DNA of 64,000 bases from Siphonodentalium dalli (lineage: Eukaryota > Mollusca > Scaphopoda > Gadilida > Siphonodentaliidae). Every line of letters begins with the position of its first letter. The stretch's first letter is position 1. Position numbers and translations under genes: made by a program. The stretch is taken from positions 39,249,503 to 39,313,502 of the forward strand of contig CP136065.1 in the NCBI GenBank assembly GCA_032622095.1. Direction: 5' to 3'. Below are positions 25,085 to 36,665 of the stretch, one piece after another. The notes below the pieces were generated by a model. That model was not told the origin of the DNA and did not search any database. It saw nothing but the letters and a program-made list of their open reading frames with translations.

Positions 25085-25580
25085 AGTACAACAAGTAATG
25101 TCCCTAATTGTGCCCAAGGATGCTATAATATATACATGCATATGATATTATAGTAATACACAACACATATTAATGTAGTATGAACTTTAATATAACCCTA
25201 AGTTATAATGTTATATGGTGCTCAAGGATGCTATAATTTACATGCATGTGGTATAATAGTAATATAAAACAAATATTAATGTAGTATGAACTTTAATATA
25301 ACCCTAAGTTATAATGTTATAAGGTTATCATGGGACTAGTGATGTCTCTAATGGTGCTCAATGATGCTATAATCTACACGCATGTGATATAATAGTAATA
25401 TACAACACATATTAATGTAGTATGACCTTTAATATAACCCTATGTTATAATGTTATAAGGTTATCATGGGACTAGTGATGTCTGTTATGGTGCTCAAGGA
25501 TGCTATAATCTACACGCATGTGATATAATAGTAATATACAACACATATTAATGTAGTATGAACTTTAATATAACACCATA
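25085..25580. repeat. ~136-bp tandem repeat, 4 units, copy 2
   Basis: Same four units as 3205-3690, including the shortened first unit. It is followed by the same GCGCCACAGGCGC near-palindrome (about 25592) that marks the start of the 46-bp satellite. Confidence 0.85.
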
Positions 25581-25644
25581 GTATCTTATGCGCCACAGGC
25601 GCTGGAGACTAATGCTACTGCCCACATAAATAATATGTATAAGG

Positions 25645-27098
25645 TATCTATTTTACTATGGAGCGGGTTAATAATGGTAATAAGAACTGTCGATCTATTT
25701 TACTATAAAGCGGGTTAATAATGGTAATAAGAAACAGTCGATCTATTTTACTATAGAGCGGGTTAATAATGGTAATAAGAACAGTCGATCTATCTTACTA
25801 TAGAGCGGGTTAATAATGGTAATAAGAACAGTCGATATATTTTACTATAGAGCGGGTTAATAATGGTAATAAGAAACAGTCGATCTATTTTACTATAGAG
25901 CGGGTTAATAATGGTAATAAGAACAGTCGATCTATTTTACTATAGAGCGGGTTAATAATGGTAATAAGAAACAGTCGATCTATTTTACTTGAAGCGGGTT
26001 AATAATGGTAATAAGAACAGTCGATCTATTTTACTATTGAGCGGGTTAATAATGGTAATAAGAACAGTCGATCTATTTTACTATATAGCGGGTTAATAAT
26101 GGTAATAAGAAATGGTAATAAGAAACAGTCGATCTATTTTACATTAGAGCGGGTTAATAATGGTAATAAGAACAATCGATCTATTTTACTATAGAGCGGG
26201 TTAATAATGGTAATAAGAACAGTCGATCTATTTTACTATAGAGCGGGTTAATAATGGTAATAAGAACAGTCGATCTATTTTACTATAGAGCGGGTTAATA
26301 ATGGTAATAAGAACAGTCGATATATTTTACTATAGAGCGGGTTAATAATGGTAATAAGAAACAGTCGATATATTTTACTATAGAGCGGGTTAATAATGGT
26401 AATAAGAACAGTCGATCTATTTTACTATAGAGCGGGTTAATAATGGTAATAAGAACAGTCGATCTATTTTACTATAGAGCGGGTTAATAATGGTAATAAG
26501 AACTGTCTATCTATTTTACTATAGAGCGGGTTAATAACGGTAATAAGAACAGTCGATATATTTTACTATAGAGCGGGTAAATAATGGTAATAAGAACAGT
26601 CGATCTATTTTACTATGGAGCGGGTTAATAATGGTAATAAGAAACAGTCGATCTATTTTACTATATAGAGCGGGTTAATAATGGTAATAAGAACAGTCGA
26701 TATATTTTACTATAGAGCGGGTTAATAATGGTAATAAGAACAGTCGATCTATTTTACTATAGAGCGGGTTAATAATGGTAACAATAATCAGTCGATCTGT
26801 TTTACTATAGAGCGGGTTAATAATGGTAATAAGAACAGTCGATCTATTTTACTATGCAGCGGGTTAATAATGGTAATAATAAACAGTCGATCTATTTTAC
26901 TATAGAGCGGGTTAATAATGGTAACAATAATCAGTCGATCTGTTTTACTATAGAGCGGGTTAATAATGGTAATAAGAACAGTCGATATATTTTACTATAG
27001 AGCGGGTTAATAATGGTAATAAGAACAGTCGATCTATTTTACTATGCAGCGGGTTAATAATGGTAATAATAAACAGTCGATCTATTTTACTATAGAGC
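25645..27098. repeat. 46-bp minisatellite, left part of split array (~31 units)
   Basis: GAGCGGGTTAATAATGGTAA-type units, continuous to the insertion point of the hAT-like element. A ~190-bp segment with AACAATAATCAGTCGATCTG and ATGCAGCGGG variants is repeated at about 26770-26895 and 26920-27075, a higher-order duplication. Confidence 0.95.
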
Positions 27099-28652
27099 CA
27101 GGGGGGGGGGTCGGAAAAAAATTCCAGGCACGTATGATGGGGTGGGTGGGTGTCTCTTGGGTCCAAAAAACAGTTTTTTCCATATGCCAAAATGTTTTTC
27201 CGTTCCTGCTATTGAGTCTTATTTTGATGTATTTTGCACAGAAACAGGTCATATATAGTTAATACTAATGCTATACTACATATAGAGCTTATCAGAAGTT
27301 GGATCAGTTGCACAATGGCCAACAATAACCCAAATTCAACTTGATAGAACTAGACACTGCGCTATTGGAAAAATAAAATTTAATCAGGATTCCATCTACT
27401 GATACAGCAAAATAAGATTAACTATGCAGAACTCAGCTGAAAATAAGCAATAAAATGAAAGCACACTTGACCATATGTGACTTGGAAATAAAGATATAAT
27501 AAATAATGGAATAAAATAGACTTTTGACAACGTAAAACAAAATCTTAACAAATAAATTGAAGGCCAGCCGGGCCAGCTTGAACAATTTCACATTGTTTTC
27601 CATGTTAATGTGGATCAGCTTGTAATGTTAATCACAGTAACGAAGATTTTATCGTCACTGATATCGTGAGCAAAAAAGAAGTGAAATTGGGCTATCCATC
27701 CATATTATTCCCAATTATTACGAAGCCTATTACTTCAGGCAGTGGCTACCAGCCTGCCATTACACGCTATAACATGTTTCCTTAGTTCTGGTTTCTGAGA
27801 TGCCCCAAGAAGAGTCACGCATGTATATCATGGTTATGTTTGGTATTAGCATTATTCTTCAAACTGGGATGAACTGGGATGAACAGTTGTATTTCCACAT
27901 GTTTTGATAAACAATTTTATTCCAGCAATACAGTAATGCCCTAATTAAATGACTACATAACCACAGCAGAATAATGGGTAATTTTTCAGGATTTAGTCGG
28001 AAATTAAAATTAAATTACCCATTATTCTGCTGTGGTTATGGAGTCGATTAATTAGGGCATTACTGTATATCACATAGCAAATATCAAAATATCAAATAAT
28101 CTGAAATTTTTTGTACCGGTACCATGTAAATGCGACTAAATCCTGAAAAATTACCCATTATTCTGCTGTGGTTATGGAGTCGTTTAATTAGGGCATTACT
28201 GTATTGCTGGAATCAAATTGTTTAGCAAAACATGTGGAAATACAATGGTAAATGAATGTTAATAAAAACCTTGGCACTCTGCCTATATATCCCTAGAAAT
28301 GTGATTATGTTGACACATTTCTTGATTAATGACACTTATATGATAAATTCAAATAGTATAGTTATCTCATTATGCACTGTTCTATTCAAATATAGCGCAA
28401 TAAATTATGATAATGCAGGATAATCAGCTATTTGGTTGCTCAATTGATAATTTTTCTCAAATTTAAGGGGGGTGGGTGTCCAAAACTGACCGGAAAAAAC
28501 TTCCTGAAACGGAAAAAAGGGTGGGTGTCCACAATTGACTGGAAAAAAAGGCCGGAAACGGAAGAAATTGGGTGGGTGGGTCCCCTGTGGCCGGAAAAAA
28601 TTAAAATGATCATACGTGCCTGGAAATTTTTCCGACCCCCCCCCCCCCCCTG
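27099..28652. mobile_element. 1.55-kb hAT-like non-autonomous element inserted in the 46-bp satellite
   Basis: Ends are long inverted repeats: CAGGGGGGGGGG-TCGGAAAAAA..CCAGGCACGTATGAT at 27099-27138, and its complement at 28609-28652 ending in TG. The satellite sequence ATAGAGC is present immediately on both sides (27092-27098 and 28653-28659), consistent with target duplication of 7 bp, or 8 bp with one changed base, on insertion into a satellite unit. hAT elements are known for CAGGG-type ends and 8-bp duplications, so hAT-like is the best guess. No transposase frame is present. Inside are an inverted-repeat hairpin (27887-28245) and, at 28468-28605, about three units of GGGTGGGTGTCC..CCGGAAA. 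Confidence 0.85.
27887..28245. repeat. Internal long inverted repeat of the hAT-like element
   Basis: The left arm 27887-27999 and right arm 28133-28245 are about 113 bp each and nearly perfect complements (AATTACCCATTATTCTGCTG is recognisable in the right arm). A third, partial copy in right-arm orientation lies between them at 28013-28068. Transcription would give a long double-stranded stem. Confidence 0.9.
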
Positions 28653-29740
28653 ATAGAGCGGGTTAATAATGGTAATAAGAAACAGTCGATCTATTTTACT
28701 ATAGAGCGAGTTAATAATGGTAATAAGAAACAGTCGATCTATTTTACTATGGAGCGGGTTAATACTGGTAATAAGAACAGTCGATCTATTTTACTATATA
28801 GCGAGTTACTAATGGTAATAAGAAACAGTCGATCTATTTTACTATAGAGCGAGTTAATAATGGTAATAAGAAACAGTCGATATATGTTACTATAGAGCGG
28901 GTTAATAATCGTAATAAGAACAGTCGATCTATTTTACTATGGAGCGGGTTAATAATGTTAATATGAAACAGTCGATATATTTTATATTAGAGCGGGTTAA
29001 TAATGGTAATAAGAAACAGTCGATCTATTTTACATTAGAGCGGGTTAATAACGGTAATAAGAACAGTCGATCTATTTAACATGGAGCGGGTTAATAATGG
29101 TAATAAGAACAGTCGATCTATTTTACTACAGAGCGGGTTAGTAATGGTAATAAGAAACAGTCGATATATTTTACATGGAGCGGGTTAATAATGGTAATAA
29201 GAAACAGTCGATCTATTTTACATTAGAGCGGGTTAATAATGGTAATAAGAACAGTCGATCTATTTTACCATGGAGCGGGTTAATAATGGTAATAAGAACA
29301 GTCGATCTATTTTACTATAGAGCGGGTTAATAATGGTAATAAGAACAGTCGATATATTTTACTATAGAGCGGGTTAATAATGGTAATAAGAACAGTCGAT
29401 CTATTTTACTATGGAGCGGGTTATTAATGGTAATACGAACAGTCGATCTATTTTACTATAGAGCGGGTTAATAATGGTAATAAGAACAGTCGATCTATTT
29501 TACTATAGAGCGGGTTAATAATGGTAATAAGAACAGTCGATCTATTTTACTATAGAGCGGGTTAATAATGGTAATAAGAACAGTCGATCTATTGTACTAT
29601 GGAGCGGGTTAATAATGGTAATAAGAAACAGTCGATCTATTTTACTATAGAGCGGGTTAATAATGGTAATAAGAAACAGTCGATCTATTTTACTATGGAG
29701 CGGGTTAATAATGGTAATAAGAACAGTCGATCTATTTTAC
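28653..29740. repeat. 46-bp minisatellite, right part of split array (~24 units)
   Basis: Resumes in phase right after the inserted element and ends at TTTTACATGGACCTGCTG, exactly like copy 1. Units near the insertion are more divergent (GAGCGAGTTA, AATACTGG, AATCGTAA) than those near the gene. Confidence 0.95.
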
Positions 29741-30239
29741 ATGGACCTGCTGGTCATAGTTGTTTTACAAATGTTGTAGCGTGCATTCCTTTTCACATGT
29801 AACCAATGCAAATGCATTAATTCCCTTCAATGGCCTAAAATATATTAAACCAGTGCATCGTATAATATGCCCCCTCGCCCGGTCGTGATATTTATGCGAG
29901 GCCGCACGTGGAATATCAAAATGAAAGGACGCTATGTTATTCAGAGCCACATCGATGAGTTCAGTAGGCAGTACTGTAGTCCGTATATAGGTATTGATAC
30001 CTCTCCCCAAAAAAACGACGTATAAACATAATATAAACGAGCCACAACATCTCACTTAGGATAGGACCATCACACACATTCCGCGTGCTTGTTTACTTTG
30101 TTTGAATGAATTATCGAGTTCTTGATGTTCATAATGTGTCCTACATCCATCGAACAAGAACCACCACACGGTAAAGTTCTGAGATGTGTTGCGAGATCCG
30201 GGGATTTTCGTCTAATGTACAGGAAGTTCCCTCGACATG

Positions 30240-31730
30240 TTACAGCTGACCCACGTATGATGTGATAGAGTCTTTCGCCCTATTTGAAACCATGAAGCAC
30301 ATCCTGGCAGGGTTGATACATATTCCGAGGGGTCTGGTTACTGATATTACTGAGCGACTACGTTGTCCATCACGGCTCAGTTCCATCACTTGACCACTGT
30401 CGTTGCAGACGTAAATGCTGTCGCCGAACACACACACGCCCCTCGGATGAGACCCGCAACACGGTATCGTGCTGAGATGAGTCGCGAGATCCGGTGACAA
30501 CATTACCACATTATATGCGTTATAATCCGTAACAAACACGGCGTCGGCCTCCGGAGATACAGCCACGCCCCATGGATTATTGAAGGCGTATGTCGACTGA
30601 GCAATGACGTCACCACTCGTCGTTAGAGTACGCACGCAATGATCACCGGGACATGTAACGACTAATCTGTCCCCGACGGATCCGATACCTCTACACCCTC
30701 CGGATACAGTGAACGATGTTTGATGACTGAGATCTGATGTTTGATAAACCGATATCTGAGATTTTAGATTGTGTGATACGTAGATACGATCATTAAGATG
30801 ATAGATACCATACGGCCAAGAATTGATCGTGAGAGCGACAGACTTGGTGATTGTACCTTTATGGGTGACCAACATGAGCTTGTTCGGTTTGTGGGATGCA
30901 ATAATCATATCCGACTGCGGACTTTTGTTGAGGAACGCCATCACCGACCAAGATCCTCCGCATGAAAAGTCGAATTCCTTTACTAATTGAACGATAGGCT
31001 TCTGACAAATAGCAATACGACACGAATCATTCAAAATTGTCTCTACAGAATCAAAAACTCCTTTGTTGATGACGGCCTTGTAATCTATCGGTGATAACTT
31101 TTCGAAATCTCTGAGCAGACTCTTTGAATTGGATATAGTTTGATGGAGCTTGACTGAGCGCTCATTCAAAGATTTAACCCTTTGTGCAGCAGATACTTCT
31201 GAAGTAGCCTGTGCGTCGACAGGAACGTCCTCTCCTCCCGGGGTTATTGCCGCCCCTTCACATGAACGTGATTCCGCCTCTTTTTCTGATAACAATTCTA
31301 CTTGTCTCTCTTTCTTAAGTTCGGACAGAACGTTTACTATCTTATCCACGCTCTTTGCTGATAACTTGTGCTCTGACATTGCATCTCTAACGCGATTGAG
31401 CGTTTTCTGCTCGCAATCATCAACGATCCGTCGAATCTCAGAAAATAAATTCTGAACCTCCGTCACCATATCCATCTCTCTTCCGTCCTGTTTGGTCAGC
31501 CAACCGGGAACAGATTCCTGCTTCTTGTTTGCTTCCGAGAATAATTTATCAAGATCTGATTCGAATTGTTGGACATCCGCTTCCATCTTTGCTATCACTT
31601 TTGACAGATCTTCGAGTTGACATTTTGGATATGCAACTGCATGGCATGAGGCACAGCAAGGTATAATGTGGGTGTCACAGAATGAGTCAATGGGTTGGGG
31701 GTGCAGTTCACAAAATTCTGCAGCCGACAT
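30240..31730 (-). CDS. B-box / coiled-coil / NHL-like beta-propeller protein (RING-less TRIM-like), paralogue 2
   Basis: 496 codons, aligned end to end with gene 1 apart from one missing residue near the end (NRSSGQ becomes NDSGQ). B-box ligands C7, H10, C18, H21, C26, C29 and C37 are kept, again with Tyr at 34. The coiled-coil and acidic linker are conserved. In the propeller, substitutions relative to gene 1 fall repeatedly beside the P-x-G at the start of blades (SQPTG/SWPYG, FTYPYG/FNNPWG, GSYPIG/GSHPRG, TGPVG/TRPLG). The start is supported by an in-frame TAA at 31734-31736 and an acceptor at 31738-31740. The frame is intact and the 3' flank matches gene 1, so it is probably a working gene; expression is unproven. 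Function is unknown beyond the family architecture. Confidence 0.9.
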   Translation of the reverse strand: MSAAEFCELHPQPIDSFCDTHIIPCCASCHAVAYPKCQLEDLSKVIAKMEADVQQFESDLDKLFSEANKKQESVPGWLTKQDGREMDMVTEVQNLFSEIRRIVDDCEQKTLNRVRDAMSEHKLSAKSVDKIVNVLSELKKERQVELLSEKEAESRSCEGAAITPGGEDVPVDAQATSEVSAAQRVKSLNERSVKLHQTISNSKSLLRDFEKLSPIDYKAVINKGVFDSVETILNDSCRIAICQKPIVQLVKEFDFSCGGSWSVMAFLNKSPQSDMIIASHKPNKLMLVTHKGTITKSVALTINSWPYGIYHLNDRIYVSHNLKSQISVYQTSDLSHQTSFTVSGGCRGIGSVGDRLVVTCPGDHCVRTLTTSGDVIAQSTYAFNNPWGVAVSPEADAVFVTDYNAYNVVMLSPDLATHLSTIPCCGSHPRGVCVFGDSIYVCNDSGQVMELSRDGQRSRSVISVTRPLGICINPARMCFMVSNRAKDSITSYVGQL

Positions 31731-31737
31731 GATTTAT

Positions 31738-31740
31738 CTG
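31738..31740 (-). other. Predicted 3' splice acceptor before gene 2 ATG
   Basis: Same TTTTCAG followed by ATAAATC-ATG as gene 1, with the TAA in frame. Confidence 0.65.
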
Positions 31741-32237
31741 AAAATAAAATCGTTCTATAATTATGTTCTTGTCAACAGTTACCATTTCACCCACATGGAC
31801 AAAGTAAGATATATAGTGGATCTCCAACGAGTTATGTTGGGATATCAGATTTATGAAACGAGTTATGTTGGGATATAGAATTTATGAAACGAGTATCGTA
31901 AATGTTATAAACAGCTAGTCGTAAACGAGTTGTGAATCAATTTTATCAGACGAGTTTTATCAAATCGTATATCCCAACAAATCAATATCATTAAAAGAAG
32001 CTGATAAATGCATTCAAGTACGCCTTTGACTGAGAAAACTTTAGCGACGAAAAATATAGTCCGCCAATTTGCATCGTTGTTTTTTTGCCTATTTTCGTTA
32101 GTTGGACGATATTTTAACTTGAATGAACAAAGCAATCGTTTTGCAATGTCTGGTCTTAGTCTCATGTGCGGCTTTTCGAAAAAGTATTAATCCGCGCGGT
32201 ACTTTTGTTGTTAAAACAATATCCATGGCTGAAATTC

Positions 32238-32368
32238 GATCAACTGTTGGATAGTTCCAACAATACCCCTGGCTGGAATTAGATCAACTGTTGGATAGTT
32301 ACAAGAATACCCCTGGCTGGAATTAGATAAACTGTTTGATAGTTCCAACAATACCACTGGCTGGAATT
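32238..32368. repeat. ~47-bp tandem repeat, 3 units
   Basis: CTGTTGGATAGTTCCAACAA followed by TACCCCTGGCTGGAATTAGATCAA, three times. Block A copy 1 has a single unit at about 7950. TTGGATAGTTCCAA is itself a near-palindrome. Confidence 0.85.
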
Positions 32369-32429
32369 ATTTTCATTTCAAACATTTCACCAATAAATGT
32401 GGGCTTCATGGTGTGAATATTGATTCAAA

Positions 32430-32880
32430 TTTGAAATTCAAGATGAATGTTGGCAGCCACGTTTTATAACGAATTTCGGCAATAATCTACGGCTCGAGTC
32501 TAGAGGTCTCCCCGAAGATCCATATACAGTTTGGTGACCATAGGATGAGGGATGTGGCCATAGGGTGTGCCGAAGTATTTGGTCATACAAAGAGTAAAAT
32601 CCAAGATGGCCGCTGGCAGCCATGTTTTTCTACCGATTTCGGAAAAAAATTATGGTTCCCATCTAGAAGTCACCATGAAGATGCGTATACAGTTTGGTGT
32701 TGATTGGAATCCAAGATGGCTACTTGATTGATCCTAAACATGCCTGCAAATTTTAAAACCAATTCTCCAATAAATGCGGACTGCATGCTGTGTCGATGGA
32801 TTAAAATTTGAAATCCAAGATGGCTGCTGGCGGCCATGTCTTTTTAACAAATTTGAGAACGAGAGGCCGATCACGATCGG
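32430..32880. repeat. CCAAGATGGC-family repeat, 3 degenerate units
   Basis: Units carry AAATCCAAGATGGCYGCTGG..GGCCATG and CCATCTAGA..GAAGATCCATATACAGTTTGGTG. These belong to the same family as the interior of the 100-983 element and the array at 35220-36115. No coding content. Confidence 0.8.
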
Positions 32881-34459
32881 CAGATGTTTAACCCTTACCT
32901 TGGCGACAGCGATGAGCTATTTTCATAAATCCTTACCCCATCCTTTTCATGAGTGCAAAACTTTAAACAATTAAGTTCACAAGTGGAATCACACTTATTG
33001 GGCACCTTGCTCACATTAACACAATGTTAACACAGACGTGGCTTTGATTTCAACCTATTAGTGACTCCAACACAGATATGTCTCATAGAGTGATAAAGCT
33101 AATTAAGCTCAATCCATAGTGGGAGAGAAGCACCATAGCTGTTAAATATAAAATAGTTAAGAAATTAAGTAGATGAACATCATAGCAACTCAATTTATCT
33201 ATTTATTACATTGGAACATGAGACATAACATATTGTGTGTTTTTCTTTTATTATCATTTCTATTTTTTTGTTTATTATATTTTATGTCAGCTGCATATTA
33301 AAAATTCATAGCAACTTATTAATATTTCACCACAAAAAAAAATCAACACCTGATCAACTATACAAGTGAGGGATGTATAGACTTGGATATAAAATATGAT
33401 TGCTAATGATTGGATATAAATGTTAATTTTCTTCTAAGTTGATCATTCTTCTGTTTGTGAACAGTTTAAATATAATTAATGTTAAGGTTAATATTTTCAA
33501 AACCATTCGATCAATACAAAAATATATACAGGTGAAGAATATGTCATGATTATCACAGATGTGATTATTTATAGAGTGATCATGCAAAAAATATTTAGCT
33601 ATCAAATTGTGTCAACAGGATTGGTGAAGGATGTTACTATATTTAAGCAAATAAACCAAATGACCCTCACTATGCAGGTTAGAGGTGTGTTATCATAAAC
33701 GGTGCCAGAACTATAAACATAATCAATGGAAATATTTGAGTTATCAAATCGGATAGTAAGGGATTAATCTTACCCAAACTAATGAACTGATAAACACAGA
33801 AAAGTCAACAAAAAGCATGTCATTGGATTTAGAAACCCATACAATAAGTCAGTCTCAAGAATGCAAGCACTGTTAATATTATCCTGCAGCCCAAATGCAA
33901 TTGAGGGAATTTCAAAAAAATACATTTCCTCTAATGATGAATATTCAATTGGTCATTTCTTGAAACACTGACTGAACCTGGCTCAAAGTTAAATATATGT
34001 CTATCGGATAATATGTGTCTATCAAATGGGTTAATTTTAATCCCAAATCCATGCAAGTTAAAAGTGGATCACCATCAACATGGACATAGAATAGGAGAAT
34101 GATCAAATAAAAAACATAAGTTCTAAGACCATATGATGTGTGCAGAGGGTTAATCATTTTCAATGACATCATATGATGGAACTAAGGAATGCCTGTATTA
34201 ATTATTTTCTAAGATATGACAACGGTGTCTCTGTAAACAATAGTGCCATGAACTGCATGATTTCAACACAGAGAACAGAACTGGAATAAAGAGTCTGACA
34301 TCAATCAAAGTTTGACAGATGTTTATAAGTCTGCAGCCACGGTGAGCCACCAGTGGTACTCAGGTGTCCAAAGCAATAAATTATCTCATTCCAATAACAC
34401 AGGCATGTGTTGTGTCTTGTTCTATTCAAATTTAATAGTGTATGGAAAAGAGGTATGAA
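32881..34459. other. AT-rich unique sequence, nothing recognised
   Basis: No ORF above 80 codons, no tandem structure and no paralogue elsewhere in the window. It lies between block A copy 2 and the repeat cluster preceding block X copy 2. Confidence 0.5.
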
Positions 34460-35165
34460 TTATAAAGGGCCCATAACTCTGTTAAAATATACCGGATCAA
34501 ACCCATATTCGCACCTGATATGTATTTAGGGGTCAGAAATTCATATACCAAAATTGGTGTCGATCATATGAAAAATGTTTGAGTCATCCTGGCTTGGATG
34601 AATTCTATTTAAAAACAAGAGTGGAAAGGGTTAACTAAACAATACCAAAATCCATACAGATGAAGAACGTGCTAAGAAAGACCTAGATAAGAAATATGAG
34701 GCAGATCAGAAGAAAATTGTTTGACTTTGATGCATCAGATAGCATTTGTAAGCAGGGGTAATTATTTTCTAAACCGATCAACCAACCGATACCAACAACT
34801 ATACAGGTGAGCCATATAAAATATGAACACAATGAGTAAAACAAGGAGCTAAATCTTTTGGAAATCTTTTGGAAAAAGGGTCATAACTCCTTTAAAATTA
34901 ATCGGATCAAACCCATATTCGAACTCGATCTGTATTTTGGGCGGTGAAACTCACATAACAAATATGTTGGAGTTGGAGTTATGGCAGAATGCGTGGATTC
35001 TAAGTTGAAAAAGGGCCATAACTCTGTAACAAAATCTCGGATCAAACCCAAATTCGAACTACAAAATTTGGTTTCGATCGGATAGAAAATGTTTGAGTTA
35101 TCGCATTACTCGTAAAGTGTCTACGGACAGACGGACAGACGGACAGACAGACGGACGAACGACGA
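34460..35165. repeat. AAAGGGCCATAACTC-family repeat with GACAGACGGAC tract
   Basis: Cores at about 34466, 34866 and 35010 are each followed by CGGATCAAACCCATATTCG. The array ends in a GACAGACGGACAGACGGAC tract at 35125-35155. Same family and orientation as 8510-9350. Confidence 0.8.
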
Positions 35166-35219
35166 ATGGTCAATCCGGGCAACGACACTATGTTTACCAT
35201 ACTATGGTATGGGTAAACA

Positions 35220-36115
35220 TGAAAAATTGATGGCTCCCATCTAGATATCACCCAGAAGATTCATATGAAGTTTGGTGATGGTTAGATGAGAGTTGTGGCC
35301 AGTAGGGCGTGCCAAATGATTTAGTCATACAAAGAGTAAAATCCAAGATGGCTACTGGATGCCATGTGTTTCAACGAAAAGTGTTCAAATTCGATGGCTC
35401 CCATCTAGAGGCGATGCTAAACATGCCTGCAAACTTTCAAAACAATTATCCAATAAATGCGGGCTGCAGGCTGTGACGATAGATTCAAATTTTAAATACA
35501 AGATGGATGCTGAGGCCATGTTTTTGACACATTTCTGAAAAAATGGTAAGCTACCATCTAGAGAACACTCCGAAGATCCATATGCAGTTTGGTGATGATC
35601 AGTGGAGAGCTGAGACCTGAAGGGTGTGCCAAAGCATTTAGTCATACAAAGAGTAAAATCCAAGATGGCTGCTGGCGCCCATGTTCTTTATCTAATTTCG
35701 GAAATAATAGGTGTGATCTGTACGGTGTGCCAAAGGATTTAGTCATGCAAAATTCTAGATGGCTGCCGGCGGCCATGTTTTTCACCGAAAATGATAAAAT
35801 TCGATAGCTTCCATCTAAAGGTGATCCTAAACATGGCTGTACATTTTGAAACATTTCTCCAGTAAATGCGGGATGCAGGGTGTGCCGATGGATTCAAATT
35901 TGAAATCCAAAATGGCTGCTGGCGGTCATTTTTTAAATGAATTTCGAAAACAAATCGATGGCTCTCTTCTAGATACCACCCTGAAGATCCATATGAAGTT
36001 TGGTGATGATCGGATGAGGTATGTGGCCTGTAGATTGAGCCAAAGGAAATTGTTGACGGACGCACGGACACCAACCAACGGCAATAACTCAAACTTTACA
36101 AAGTAATCTTGAGCT
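35220..36115. repeat. CCAAGATGGC-family array ending in an AGCTCAA-type terminus
   Basis: About five degenerate ~150-bp units (cores near 35345, 35505, 35662, 35760 and 35908). The right end GGCAATAACTCAAACTTTAC..CTTGAGCTA matches the right end of the element at 100-983, so this is a related, older element whose left terminus is not clear. Confidence 0.75.
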
Positions 36116-36514
36116 AAAAATGTTATCTGGAAGCAATCTGAATCCAAAATCAACTGTTCAGAACTCCAACAATGGCTATAACTCACATAATATATGTCGG
36201 ACAGACCACATATTCGGACTTAACATGACTGTGTTTCTTGTTGTTAAACCACGTACCAAGTTTCGAGTCGTTCGATAAACGAATACCAGGGTTATCTTCC
36301 ATGCAGAAACCAAACAATCGACGTATTCTAATACAAACAGGGTGTATAACTCTACTCAACAAATCGACATATTCTAATACAAACAAGGTCTGACCGACCC
36401 CATATTCAAATGGGTCTGTGTTTCCTAGTAATTCAACCACATATATCATGTTTTGAGTCGACCGAAAATCATGTAGTAAAGTTATCATCCTAAATCCAAA
36501 CTATTGAGGGTCGG

Positions 36515-36665
36515 GCAAACTGAAAGACAAAACAACACGACACCGTTTTTAGCGGGCTGACAAAACAACACGACACCGTTTTTAGCGGGCTTATAAACAA
36601 AAACGACCGTTTAGCGTGCTTATACACAACACGACCGTTTTTAGCGGGCTTATACAATTTGACCG
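36515..36665. repeat. ~33-bp tandem repeat, 4 units
   Basis: ACACGACCGTTTTTAGCGGG followed by CTTATA-type units. Only one related piece (CAGCGGGATTATACAATTTG) is present in copy 1 at about 9393, so this array grew in copy 2. Confidence 0.8.

Larger units (their letters stand above)
21347..32210. repeat. Segmental duplication block A, copy 2 (gene-bearing)
   Basis: Collinear with 1-7445: start TTGTATATTATTGTATGG, inverted-repeat element, expanded 40-bp array, spacer, 136-bp repeats, 46-bp array and gene 2. It is about 3.4 kb longer because both satellites are larger and a 1.55-kb element is inserted at 27099-28652. The left junction is shared with 49985-50400, showing the unit exists at least three times. 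Confidence 0.9.
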
